Shown: positions 52,795 through 61,083 of the stretch, in pieces
Layout: every line of letters starts with the position of its first letter
Numbering within the stretch: position 1 is the first letter of the stretch
NCBI GenBank assembly: GCA_027451905.1
Contig: DAIDHV010000003.1
Coordinates: 372,001-436,000, forward strand
DNA from: Armatimonadota bacterium
GTDB taxonomy: Bacteria > Armatimonadota > Fimbriimonadia > Fimbriimonadales > Fimbriimonadaceae
Length of the DNA: 64,000 bases
Direction of reading: 5' to 3'
The notes under the pieces: generated by a model
Databases searched by the model: none
What the model saw: only the letters and a program-made list of their open reading frames with translations
Told to the model about the DNA's origin: nothing
Made by a program: the position numbers and the translations under genes

Positions 52795-54246
52795 TCAGCC
52801 TTTTAGGGCTAAGTCCTGCTGAGCCAATTCTACAGCCCGTAAACACGCCATCGCTTTGTTGCAGCTTTCCTGAAATTCTGCAGTGGGGTTGGAATCATAC
52901 ACAGCTCCGACCCCGGCTTGGACATACGCAATTCCGTCTTTTAGCAAGAGGGTGCGGATCGCAATGCAAGTATCCATTTCACCATTGGCGGAAAAGAATC
53001 CAATAGAGCCCGCATACACGCCTCGACGCGTCTGCTCAAGTTCATCAATGATTTCCATTGCTCTAACCTTTGGCGCGCCTGATACGGTCCCGGCCGGAAA
53101 GCAGGCCCTAAAAAGATCAAAAGCATCTTTATTAGGCTGTAATTCTCCGGTGACATCACTCACGATATGCATGACGTGCGAGTACCTCTCGACAATCATC
53201 AGGTCGTTGACCCGCACTGTTCCGTATTTGCAAACCCTTCCAAGATCGTTTCTGGCGAGATCAACCAGCATAACGTGTTCAGCGCGCTCCTTTTCATCGG
53301 AAAGTAGCTCTTCAGCGAGGGCCTTATCTTCGGCTTCCGATTTTCCCCGCGATCTGGTTCCGGCAATGGGCCGCAAGTGGGCAGAGTTTCCGTGAAGAGA
53401 GACCAGCAACTCCGGTGATGCGCCGATAATGTCGTATCCCCGCAGCCTAAGAAGGAACATATAGGGGGATGGATTGATCAATCGAAGTGCGCGGTAGATG
53501 GTGACCGGATGAGCCTGAACTTTGGTTTGAAATCTTTGCGAAGGCACAAATTGAACGCCATCACCCTGGGTTACGTATTGAACCGCTTTCTTAACTGCGG
53601 ACTCAAATTGTTCTTGAGTGAGATTGGAATTCACTTTGTGAGATCCAAAGCTTCCGGTTGGCAAAGGCGGCATTGGACCCTTTAATTTTTCAACGGTTGC
53701 GTCGATTTGGTCAGAAACCGATTCCACTTCATCTTCTGCAAACGCTATCCCCATCACGCGGATAAGGTTTTTGGCGTGGTCAAAGGCAACAACCACAGAG
53801 GTCAACATCATGGCCATGTCGTCCACTTTTAAATCGTCTGTGCAATCATCTGGTAGTTGCTCAAAAAATCTAACAAGATCATAGCCAAGAAGTCCGACCG
53901 CTCCCCCAATAAACGGCGGCAATTCAGATGTGTTGAGATGGGCGGCAAGCTGAATGTGAGACTTCAGCAAATCCAATGGATCTTGATCCGGTTGAAGTTG
54001 GGAGTGCTCCTCACTTCCGGGCCGATCAAGAAACACCTTTTGACCCTTCGATTTGATGACAAGTTTGGGCCGGACTCCCAAGAAAGAATATCGGCTGACC
54101 TGCTCACCGCCAGTGACCGATTCCAGTAAAAACGAATACGGCTCGTCGTGAGCCAATTTCCAATAAGCGGCCAGAGGAGTTTCAATATCGGCAAGAATTT
54201 GGCGTTCTAAGAGCCGAGGATAGGATTGGTCTGGCGTGGATGGCAT
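52795..54246 (-). CDS. trpE: Anthranilate synthase component I
   Basis: 483 residues from ATG 54246; 68 further in-frame codons upstream have no similarity and overlap the region needed by leuD. The N-terminal LLES (40-43) and Ser51 form the tryptophan feedback site, which separates TrpE from PabB. The chorismate-binding domain has IIGASPELLVSL, RPIAGTRSRGK, HVMLVDLARNDLGRV and AGTVSGAPKVRAMEII. It converts chorismate to anthranilate with the glutaminase TrpG. No trpG or other trp gene is near. No attenuator is visible upstream. Confidence 0.93.
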   Translation of the reverse strand: MPSTPDQSYPRLLERQILADIETPLAAYWKLAHDEPYSFLLESVTGGEQVSRYSFLGVRPKLVIKSKGQKVFLDRPGSEEHSQLQPDQDPLDLLKSHIQLAAHLNTSELPPFIGGAVGLLGYDLVRFFEQLPDDCTDDLKVDDMAMMLTSVVVAFDHAKNLIRVMGIAFAEDEVESVSDQIDATVEKLKGPMPPLPTGSFGSHKVNSNLTQEQFESAVKKAVQYVTQGDGVQFVPSQRFQTKVQAHPVTIYRALRLINPSPYMFLLRLRGYDIIGASPELLVSLHGNSAHLRPIAGTRSRGKSEAEDKALAEELLSDEKERAEHVMLVDLARNDLGRVCKYGTVRVNDLMIVERYSHVMHIVSDVTGELQPNKDAFDLFRACFPAGTVSGAPKVRAMEIIDELEQTRRGVYAGSIGFFSANGEMDTCIAIRTLLLKDGIAYVQAGVGAVYDSNPTAEFQESCNKAMACLRAVELAQQDLALKG

Positions 54247-54318
54247 TAAAGTATTGTGAACGATCTTGGCTGTTATTAATGATGACAAGGAAATGTCAAG
54301 AGCAAGACATAATAAGAA

Positions 54319-54912
54319 GTGCAGCCTTTCACCGTTTTTGATGGAAAAATTGCCGTATTGAACCAAGACAATGTGGATACGGACCGGATTATGCCGGCTA
54401 GATACCTTACTCGAATCGAACGCAGCGGTTATGGTGACCTGTTGTTTCATGATGTTCGGGGTAATGGGTTTGAACTTGATGAACCAAAGGCGTCCGGAGC
54501 CAACATCCTTGTTGTCGGCACAAATTTTGGTTGCGGTTCAAGCCGCGAGCATGCGGTTTGGGGTCTTCAGCAGGCTGGGTATCGCGCAGTCATCTCAAAA
54601 AAACTTGAAGCAAGCCCAGGTTTTAGTGACATTTTTCGGCAAAACAGCATGAACTGCGGACTGCTTCTCATCGAGCTGCCAGAGCATGACCATTTAAAAG
54701 TTGCAAACCTTGGCACTGGCGCAAACTTGCGGATTGATCTTCCCAACCAAAAGTTGGAATCTGGCCAAACCACGCTCTCCTTCGAAATCAATGAGGCGAA
54801 TAAGGAAACTCTAGTTAAGGGTCTTGATCTCATCGGAGTGACCCTGGAACTTCAAGAGGAAATTGCCAATTATGAATCTCAGATGAGGAGTTATGCGCAA
54901 GTTGAGAATTAG
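54319..54912 (+). CDS. leuD: 3-isopropylmalate dehydratase small subunit
   Basis: 197 residues, typical for LeuD: NQDNVDTDRIMPARYL, NFGCGSSREHAVWGLQQAGYRAVIS and FRQNSMNCGLLLIELP. The large subunit LeuC carrying the iron-sulfur cluster is not in the window. Start GTG 54319, 72 bases from the divergent trpE start, so two amino-acid genes share a short promoter region. The DUF192 gene overlaps its 3' end by 20 bases. Confidence 0.94.
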   Translation: MQPFTVFDGKIAVLNQDNVDTDRIMPARYLTRIERSGYGDLLFHDVRGNGFELDEPKASGANILVVGTNFGCGSSREHAVWGLQQAGYRAVISKKLEASPGFSDIFRQNSMNCGLLLIELPEHDHLKVANLGTGANLRIDLPNQKLESGQTTLSFEINEANKETLVKGLDLIGVTLELQEEIANYESQMRSYAQVEN

Positions 54913-55675
54913 TGGATTGAAGAGACTTTCTTCTCCGATGGGGGCGATTCTCGGGGTTGGAGTCTTTGTTGCTTTCGCCATTTTAGGCTGTTCTCATTCT
55001 GAAACTGCGCCTAAATCAGATCAGCCAGTTGCAACGAATCCCCCAAGCTCTTCGGCTTCCACCGATCAGCCGCCCAACATTGATTCTGTGATTAGGAAGG
55101 ATGATCAATCAGCAACCAACATTCCTTCTGGCACCTCAACTTTGAACGGAGGCAAAAACTCGGCTTCTTCGGAGATTGATAAAAGCGCAATCCTAAAAAG
55201 TCCGCCAAGCAATATGGAATCCAACCGGCTTTTCCCCTTAGATTTGCTACAGGTTGTTACATTGCAGGTTGGAAATAAGAAGTTCCCTGCTTGGGTAATG
55301 GACACGGTTCCTAAACAAGCTGAAGGAATGATGTATCTCACCAGAAAGGACATTCCCAAAGGTCATGCCATGATCTTTGTTTTTACCAAGCCTCAGCCAC
55401 AAAGCTTTTGGATGGAAAACACTTACATTCCCTTGGATATCGCTTTTGTGGCGGCAAATGGAAAGGTTCTTAATGTTGCGGAAGGGAAGCCGCTAGACGA
55501 AACCAGTCTGCCAAGTAAAGGGCCTTGCCAATTTGTTATTGAAACGTACAAGGGCGATGGCGCATTAGACGGGATCAAGGCAGGAGCGATCATCAAAATC
55601 CCTCGCCTGATCGGTGGTGAATCTTTTACACCAGAACTCAACAAGAGCGGTATTCCAAGTTCGATCGGTCAGTAA
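54893..55675 (+). CDS. DUF192 (UPF0127) lipoprotein
   Basis: 260 residues. A basic N-terminus, hydrophobic stretch and LGCSHSE lipobox indicate a lipoprotein. A Ser/Thr/Pro-rich linker of about 75 residues leads to a DUF192 domain (about 120-245) with VTLQVGNKKFPAWVMDT, EGMMYL, HAMIFVF, FWMENTYIPLDIAFV and GKVLNV, all standard family features. Role of DUF192 proteins is unknown. GAGGAG lies two bases before ATG 54893, which is close, so a TTG at 54902 may be the true start. It overlaps leuD. Confidence 0.8.
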   Translation: MRKLRISGLKRLSSPMGAILGVGVFVAFAILGCSHSETAPKSDQPVATNPPSSSASTDQPPNIDSVIRKDDQSATNIPSGTSTLNGGKNSASSEIDKSAILKSPPSNMESNRLFPLDLLQVVTLQVGNKKFPAWVMDTVPKQAEGMMYLTRKDIPKGHAMIFVFTKPQPQSFWMENTYIPLDIAFVAANGKVLNVAEGKPLDETSLPSKGPCQFVIETYKGDGALDGIKAGAIIKIPRLIGGESFTPELNKSGIPSSIGQ

Positions 55676-55724
55676 CTTGGGCTGAACCATTCCTTTTGGA
55701 AGTTTCGTCTGCTCAAGCAGGGGT

Positions 55725-57173
55725 ATGAAGAAAGTCCTTGACATTCGGCGGAGTATTTGGTTTTGTTTCGGAATTGTATTGTCGGCTCGCTCCATGGGCC
55801 AAAGCGTAGCACCCATCATTCCTAGCCAAGGCTTTGACCTTGATTGGATTGATGGTCCTAAGAATGCTTTTATTGTTTTGCCGAAAATCCCCCTTGCTAC
55901 CGGTCGTGTTTCGTTTGTCAAATGGTCTCCAACCGGATCCCGCTTGTATTTTCTGTATAAGCCGTTAAGGGTTATTGGAACGGACAGTGCCAAGGAGCTA
56001 AAAATGGCATTGCTCGGGAAGATAATCCCACCCAAAAGGCAAATGCTGCTGGCCTCCTGGGATAGGTCTACAAACCAAACCAGCCCAATTTATAACTTTG
56101 GAAATCATCAGGACTTCCAAATTCTTGGCTTCAAGTGGCTCAAAGGTGGCAACACTGCGATCCTTGTGACTAACCAGATTGAGGTCAGTGGCGCCAATCG
56201 AGGCGAGGGCAGTCAAGTTTGGATTTTTTCGGCCAAGGCTGGTTCTCTTTCTCCACTTCAATTGCCAGGCGGAAAACTCCAAAGTGATTCTTTGGACGTC
56301 AGTCCTGATAAATCGCTGGCCGTCATTGACGTCCAAACTGTTGTAACGAACCCCTCCGCCGATAAGAAGTCACGGAATTATAATCCCAAAGCAATTCCTT
56401 GGATGATTCAATCTAGCCATTACTTATTGGACTCTCACGGTGCGATTCTTGCAAAATTGGCGGACGGCGAATGGGCCGTCAAATGGACATCACCCCATGA
56501 CTTCGTTGGAGAAACCTTCCATGCAAAAATGGTCCCGGGCAAGAGAAAGCTGCTGACCCATTTTTGGTCAGTTAGTGCTTCCCATAAGGTTGCAATCAAC
56601 ACTCCGCAAGCTCTTTACGTTGCACCAAAGAGTTCACCGGACTTTATCTATGTTGTTCAGGCCGTTCACCCTCAAAAGGGTCTATTGAAAAGCACTTCAT
56701 TCAACTATTGGATGCACTGTCAGCAGAAGGTGCAAGAAAAAGATTTGATTTTAGCAAGTTCGGTTAGAGTTGGGTTTATGGTGCCAGCACCTAAGAATCG
56801 GGGAGTTGCCATTCAATTACATGGCGAACTTTATGTTAGAGATTTTGTGCCAGTGGATGACGTGCTTCGAAAGAAGTTAGTGGCAATCGCAATCGGAAAA
56901 GCCCTGACTAAAGCTAAAGAAGTTGGCTTGGCCCTGATTATGTTTGGAGGCGATAATGGCGACAATTTGCCAGGCTCACAGAACCTCAATAGCGTTGATC
57001 CTTATCTGCAAGATGCCAGCGCCTTAGATGGCTTTCACTATGAGCCTCCGAGCCAATTAAATTTTGCTCAGTGGAGTAGTCCTTCTACAACCGTCATTGG
57101 GGCGGTCGGCGGACCGGGAGGATCGGCCGTCATTTATGGTGACGGGCACGTGAAATGGCAAAACGGACCCTAG
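55725..57173 (+). CDS. Secreted beta-propeller-like protein with pseudopilin-type C-terminal motif
   Basis: 482 residues with a probable signal peptide (IRRSIWFCFGIVLSARSMGQ). The main part (about 40-370) has strands resembling TolB/WD-like propeller blades (VSFVKWSPTGSRLYFLY, DSLDVSPDKSLAVID, VKWTSPHDFVGE). The last 90 residues have GDNGDNLPGSQNLNSVDPYL and SAVIYGDGHVKW, which recall the end of DUF1559/H-X9-DG proteins, the pseudopilin-like proteins abundant in Planctomycetes and Armatimonadota. A separate N-terminal methylation site is not evident. Function unknown. It starts 49 bases after the DUF192 gene, with AGGGGT just upstream. Confidence 0.65.
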   Translation: MKKVLDIRRSIWFCFGIVLSARSMGQSVAPIIPSQGFDLDWIDGPKNAFIVLPKIPLATGRVSFVKWSPTGSRLYFLYKPLRVIGTDSAKELKMALLGKIIPPKRQMLLASWDRSTNQTSPIYNFGNHQDFQILGFKWLKGGNTAILVTNQIEVSGANRGEGSQVWIFSAKAGSLSPLQLPGGKLQSDSLDVSPDKSLAVIDVQTVVTNPSADKKSRNYNPKAIPWMIQSSHYLLDSHGAILAKLADGEWAVKWTSPHDFVGETFHAKMVPGKRKLLTHFWSVSASHKVAINTPQALYVAPKSSPDFIYVVQAVHPQKGLLKSTSFNYWMHCQQKVQEKDLILASSVRVGFMVPAPKNRGVAIQLHGELYVRDFVPVDDVLRKKLVAIAIGKALTKAKEVGLALIMFGGDNGDNLPGSQNLNSVDPYLQDASALDGFHYEPPSQLNFAQWSSPSTTVIGAVGGPGGSAVIYGDGHVKWQNGP

Positions 57174-57175
57174 GA

Positions 57176-58252
57176 TTACCGCCTTTTTGAAGGAATCCAG
57201 TTCTTAAAACCACCACCTGATTCGATGCGTTGGTACTGAACCATCTGGTATTCGCCTCGGTGAACAATCAGCATATCAACCTCTTCGGATGTGCAGCCTA
57301 GCTCAAATTGAGCTAAAAACTGGCGGATTTCATCATCGGACGGGCCTTTAATTTCTCCAGTGAAGCCGTGAGGATATTGATCCGGTCTCTGGTAGCCCAT
57401 TCTCTCGTACAAAAAGTTATATTCAATTTCTCGTTTCACCCCGAACTTTGATGGCTTGTCTGGTGCCGAATTCTCAAATCGCTTCGTGGCTGGCTTTGGA
57501 GCCGATTCTTTACTTTCAGAGTCTTTTGATGCGATCGAAGGTTTATCGGATGTCGGCGTTGGCTCTTGCTTTCCTTTTGTTTCGGTTGGTTGCTGAAGTT
57601 CAGGTTCTTGGGTCAGGCTTTTCCCTTGAGAAGGAACAGCCGGCACTGGATCTCCAATAAGAGCGGCCCGAAGGGATTGGATGAAACTGGCTTGGCTTTT
57701 GGCAAGACTATCCAAATCAGTTTTTAAAGACTCAATGGCGGCTTTAAGGGAAGTGATTTCCGACCTCAGTTTATCGGCATCTCGTCCTTGCCGCTCCACC
57801 ATGTCTTGAACTTGGGCGACCATTGACATTGCTTTGGCTCCTTCTCCCTGGGCCATTTTCGCAATTTGGACATTGGCGTCTTCGATGGCTTTATCAAACT
57901 GATCAAGCCTAGCTACAACATTGATCAACTCAGATTGGCTGGCAACTTTTTCGGAAACCCTTTTATAGTTGTCTTCCAGGTCAAGAATTTTCTCCGCTGC
58001 TAGCCTGACATCATGCGAATTTGAACTTGCAGCCTTGGAAAGCCAATCGATACTGAGGGCAGTTTTAGCGAGGTCATCCAGTTTCATGCCTTTTTGGCGC
58101 TCGGATATCTCGTGCTCCAGATCTGCTATTTGTGAATCTGTAATCGTCACTGACTGCGGATCCTTTTTACTGCTTGCGGCTAAATACAGCCTAAGAGCAT
58201 TTTCCGAGATTCCCAGGGAAGCGGCTACTTCTTCTATTGTGTGGCTGGCCAT
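57176..58252 (-). CDS. Coiled-coil protein with N-terminal helix-turn-helix-like segment
   Basis: 358 residues. The N-terminus (TIEEVAASLGISENALRLYL) looks like a MerR- or similar helix-turn-helix, followed by a long heptad-rich helix (about 60-195), a Pro/Ser/Lys-rich linker (about 200-270) and a C-terminal globular part (about 275-358) containing GYQRPDQYPHGFTGEIKGP. I recognise no known family. It could be a DNA-binding organiser or regulator. It ends two bases after the convergent 55725 gene and is 50 bases downstream of lysS. Confidence 0.6.
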   Translation of the reverse strand: MASHTIEEVAASLGISENALRLYLAASSKKDPQSVTITDSQIADLEHEISERQKGMKLDDLAKTALSIDWLSKAASSNSHDVRLAAEKILDLEDNYKRVSEKVASQSELINVVARLDQFDKAIEDANVQIAKMAQGEGAKAMSMVAQVQDMVERQGRDADKLRSEITSLKAAIESLKTDLDSLAKSQASFIQSLRAALIGDPVPAVPSQGKSLTQEPELQQPTETKGKQEPTPTSDKPSIASKDSESKESAPKPATKRFENSAPDKPSKFGVKREIEYNFLYERMGYQRPDQYPHGFTGEIKGPSDDEIRQFLAQFELGCTSEEVDMLIVHRGEYQMVQYQRIESGGGFKNWIPSKRR

Positions 58253-58302
58253 AATGTTATAGTTTAATAGACCCAGAGCGTAATCGTGCCAGGCAATTCT
58301 TC

Positions 58303-59778
58303 TTAATTTTCGGGCTTCATCATCGGAAACAGAAGGATTTCTCGTAAGTGATCGGCTCCAGTAAGCAGCATGACCATTCGATCGATGCCGATTCCAACGC
58401 CGCCAGTAGGTGGCATTCCCGTTTCTAGGGCAAACAGATAGTCTTCATCCATGGGATGAGCTTCATCATCACCATGAGATCGCTCTGCCATTTGGGCCTC
58501 GAACCTTTCTCGCTGATCAATCGGGTCATTTAGCTCGCTAAAGGCATTGCAAATTTCTCGACCCATAACGTAGCCCTCGAACCGCCTTGTCATTCCTGGT
58601 TTTTGGGGATCCTTCTTTGCAAGCGGAGAGGTGTCTATGGGGTAACCCACAACAAAAGTGGGTTCAATGAGATTGGGCTCAACAAATTTCTCGAGCAGTT
58701 TTTCGACAATTCCGCCGATGGTTCGTTCCTTTTCGGTTGGCAATCCGTGTCTTTTCATGGCCTCTTTTGCTGATTCCAGAGTGTTCAATTCGGAGGGATC
58801 AATGTTGGCAACTGTTTTGAGCTCTTCAATGAGATCAACTCGCTTCCACGGTTTGCCAAAGTCAATTTCCCGGCCTGGCTCGCCAACTACGGTGGTCCCA
58901 TAAACTTCAAGGCATACACTTGTGAAGAGACCTTCCACTCTTTGCATCATGTCCTCCAAGTTTGCATAGGCTTCGTACCACTCGATCATCGTGAACTCAG
59001 GATTGTGTCGGTTGCTGACGCCTTCGTTTCTAAAAACCCTGCCAATTTCATAAACCCGTGGCACGTCGCCGCAGATGAGTTTCTTTAGGTAAAGCTCGAG
59101 GGAGATTCTGAGCTTGACGTCCATTTCGTACGCGTTGTAATGGGTTAAAAACGGCCTTGCCGCTGCGCCGCCTGCCACGGTTTGCAGCAACGGGGTTTCC
59201 ACTTCCAAATAACCGAGAGAGTCAAAATAGTGACGAACCGCCCTTACAATTCGAGACCGATCAAGCAGTTTTTTGCGCGCCTCATGACTAGACATCAAAT
59301 CAAGGTGCCGATGACGATACCGAACTTCGGTGTCTTTGAGAGCAGAAAAGGTCTCGCCATCTTTTTCCTTGGCGATTGGAGGGGGTTCGAGAGCCTTGGA
59401 CAGAGGGGTTAGAGATCGAGCATGGATGGATTCCTCTCCGGTTTTTGTAACAAAGTACTCTCCGCTCACCCCGATGTGGTCTCCAAGATCAAGGCAACCT
59501 AGGGCAGCCCACTCGTTTTCGGTTAGGTCATCTTTCCGAAAATAGATTTGGATTCTTTGGTCTCCGTCGCTTATATCCAAAAATGACGCTTTACCCATCA
59601 TCCTTAGCGAAACAATGCGTCCCGCGGTAGAAACTGTTCCGCCGCTATTAAATTGCTTCTTGGCTTCGCTGACGGTGGCAGAAAGATCGAATCTTTCGAC
59701 CGCAAATGGGTCCATCCCGATGCTTTTGAGTTGTTGAAGCTTCTGCAGGCGCGCCTCTTTAAGAGTAGGTTCCGACAT
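58303..59778 (-). CDS. lysS: Lysyl-tRNA synthetase, class II
   Basis: 491 residues with the N-terminal OB-fold (AGRIVSLRMMGKASFLDISDG) and class II motifs: the motif 1 region VRHYFDSLGYLEVETPLL, motif 2 FRNEGVSNRHNPEFTMIEWYEAY and motif 3 GIGIDRMVMLLTG. The lysine-binding residues are within these blocks. Start ATG 59778; the next gene in the opposite direction begins only after about 40 bases. Confidence 0.96.
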   Translation of the reverse strand: MSEPTLKEARLQKLQQLKSIGMDPFAVERFDLSATVSEAKKQFNSGGTVSTAGRIVSLRMMGKASFLDISDGDQRIQIYFRKDDLTENEWAALGCLDLGDHIGVSGEYFVTKTGEESIHARSLTPLSKALEPPPIAKEKDGETFSALKDTEVRYRHRHLDLMSSHEARKKLLDRSRIVRAVRHYFDSLGYLEVETPLLQTVAGGAAARPFLTHYNAYEMDVKLRISLELYLKKLICGDVPRVYEIGRVFRNEGVSNRHNPEFTMIEWYEAYANLEDMMQRVEGLFTSVCLEVYGTTVVGEPGREIDFGKPWKRVDLIEELKTVANIDPSELNTLESAKEAMKRHGLPTEKERTIGGIVEKLLEKFVEPNLIEPTFVVGYPIDTSPLAKKDPQKPGMTRRFEGYVMGREICNAFSELNDPIDQRERFEAQMAERSHGDDEAHPMDEDYLFALETGMPPTGGVGIGIDRMVMLLTGADHLREILLFPMMKPEN

Positions 59779-59819
59779 AGTTTGAACTTAAAAGGTACCA
59801 GATGAATCTAACATTAGCT

Positions 59820-60130
59820 AAAAAAGACGGCAAAGAATCGATTGGCAATCGGCAGAGGAAAGTCCAGGTCAAGGGCAGTTGGATAGGCCGAGGTCATGAA
59901 AATCAAAGGAAGGCTGGATTGGGCCTTTTTCGGACAAGCCAAGTGATTTCTAAGAATCGTTGGAAGACGCTTGACAACTGCAACCAGAGTCGTTCATAAT
60001 TCTACTTGCCTTTGAGAGTGTCTCAAGGGTGGGCATCGCCAGGAGGAGTATCCGGAGATCGAATAGTCTAAACACAAAGACGATTTACGAAATCCAGGAA
60101 CCCTTGCGCCACGTGCGCTCGGGTTTTTTT
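59820..60130 (+). ncRNA. Candidate structured RNA or long leader upstream of the str operon
   Basis: About 310 bases on the plus strand, ending in a strong terminator, with no convincing protein. GAGGAAAGTCC (59855-59865) is identical to the CR-I island of bacterial RNase P RNA. Weaker matches follow in the right order: GCAACCAGAG (59980-59989) for CR-II, GGAGATCGAATAG (60054-60066) for CR-IV and ACAAAGACGATTTACG (60073-60088) for CR-V. The expected P4 complement (CCTGG-CTT) and the GGTAAGAGC block are missing, so a normal rnpB call is not justified. Other structure: CGATT/AATCG (59839-59851) and a 13-bp hairpin at 60005-60033. A 65-codon frame at 59802 is not recognisable. Either a divergent RNase P RNA, an unknown ncRNA, or an attenuating leader of rpsL. 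Confidence 0.4.
60099..60130 (+). terminator. Rho-independent terminator 45 bases before rpsL
   Basis: AACCC (60099-60103) pairs with GGGTT (60121-60125) and inner GCGC (60106-60109) with GCGC (60115-60118), followed by a seven-T run from 60124. It ends the upstream transcript. No promoter is evident in the 45 bases before rpsL, so it may act as an attenuator with some read-through. Confidence 0.75.
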
Positions 60131-60175
60131 AGTCTCTGAAAGGTCCTTGCACCAAGAGCCAAAAAGCAAACGATA

Positions 60176-60559
60176 ATGCCGACAGTTAATCAACTTGTGA
60201 GGAAGGGACGAGAGGTCCCGACGAGAAAATCAAAGGCCCCTGCCTTAGGAAGCAACCCTTTCCGGAAGGGAGTTTGTCTGATTGTTAGGACGATGACTCC
60301 AAAGAAGCCTAACTCTGCTTTGAGGAAAGTTGCAAGGGTTCGGTTATCGAATGGTGTTGAAGTTACTGCCTACATTCCTGGAATTGGGCACAACCTTCAG
60401 GAGCACTCGCAGGTCTTGGTGAGAGGAGGTCGTGTTAAAGATTTACCAGGCGTTCGGTATCACGTCGTTCGGGGCACCCAGCAGACATCAGGAGCTGCCA
60501 ATCGGAAGCAAGGTCGAAGCAAATATGGCGCGAAGAGGCCAAAGGCAGCCGCAAAGTAA
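60176..60559 (+). CDS. rpsL: Ribosomal protein uS12
   Basis: 127 residues. [20 protein letters not shown] and [18 protein letters not shown] are the conserved S12 blocks of the decoding centre, with the lysines that are mutated in streptomycin resistance in their normal state. The segment just before TPKK ([15 protein letters not shown]) deviates from the common CPQRRGVCTRVYTT form. First gene of the str operon; no strong ribosome site precedes ATG 60176, which is often so for leader-regulated ribosomal genes. Confidence 0.96.
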   Translation: MPTVNQLVRKGREVPTRKSKAPALGSNPFRKGVCLIVRTMTPKKPNSALRKVARVRLSNGVEVTAYIPGIGHNLQEHSQVLVRGGRVKDLPGVRYHVVRGTQQTSGAANRKQGRSKYGAKRPKAAAK

Positions 60560-60572
60560 GGATTTATAGATA

Positions 60573-61043
60573 ATGCCAAGAAAAGGACAAGCCCCAAAGA
60601 GAGAGATTTTGCCTGATCCAGTGTATGGATCAGAACTGATTCAGAGATTCATTAACCGCATGATGCTGGACGGAAAGAAGGTAACTTCGGAAAGGATTTT
60701 TTACGGAGCCCTCAAAATCGTCGAAGAAAAAGCAGGCGTGCCCGCGCTAGAGGCTTTCAATAAGGCGCTTGAAAATGCAATGCCGCGCATGGAAGTTCGT
60801 CCAAGGCGTGTCGGAGGTCAAACATACCAGGTTCCAATGGAAGTTCGCGAGGATCGCAAGCGAACATTGGCTCTGAGATGGCTGGTGACGTACGCTCGTC
60901 GCCGCGCAGGCAAGTCGATGACCGAAAAGCTTGCTAGTGAACTTCTTGATGCCTATAACAACACGGGCTCAACCGTTAAGAAGCGAGAAGACACTCATCG
61001 GATGGCAGACGCAAACAAGGCATTTGCCCACTATCGATTTTAG
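60573..61043 (+). CDS. rpsG: Ribosomal protein uS7
   Basis: 156 residues, standard S7 length, with [22 protein letters not shown] and [21 protein letters not shown]. It nucleates the 30S head and in E. coli autoregulates the str operon by binding its mRNA; whether that holds here is not visible. 13 bases after rpsL. Confidence 0.97.
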   Translation: MPRKGQAPKREILPDPVYGSELIQRFINRMMLDGKKVTSERIFYGALKIVEEKAGVPALEAFNKALENAMPRMEVRPRRVGGQTYQVPMEVREDRKRTLALRWLVTYARRRAGKSMTEKLASELLDAYNNTGSTVKKREDTHRMADANKAFAHYRF

Positions 61044-61083
61044 GATTTTATACGTAGGAAGCTAAGCAAGAAAGGATTTCAAT

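Noticed and set aside
54247-54450. N-terminal extension of trpE to 54450
   Set aside because: The extra 68 residues have no TrpE similarity and overlap the leuD start; the family starts near MPSTPD.
59802-59999. 65-codon open frame between lysS and rpsL
   Set aside because: No recognisable product, and it lies within the hairpin-rich, terminator-ended region better explained as RNA.
59820-60130. Firm call of RNase P RNA (rnpB)
   Set aside because: CR-I is exact, but the CR-V partner needed for P4 and the GGTAAGAGC block are absent, so only a candidate RNA is listed.
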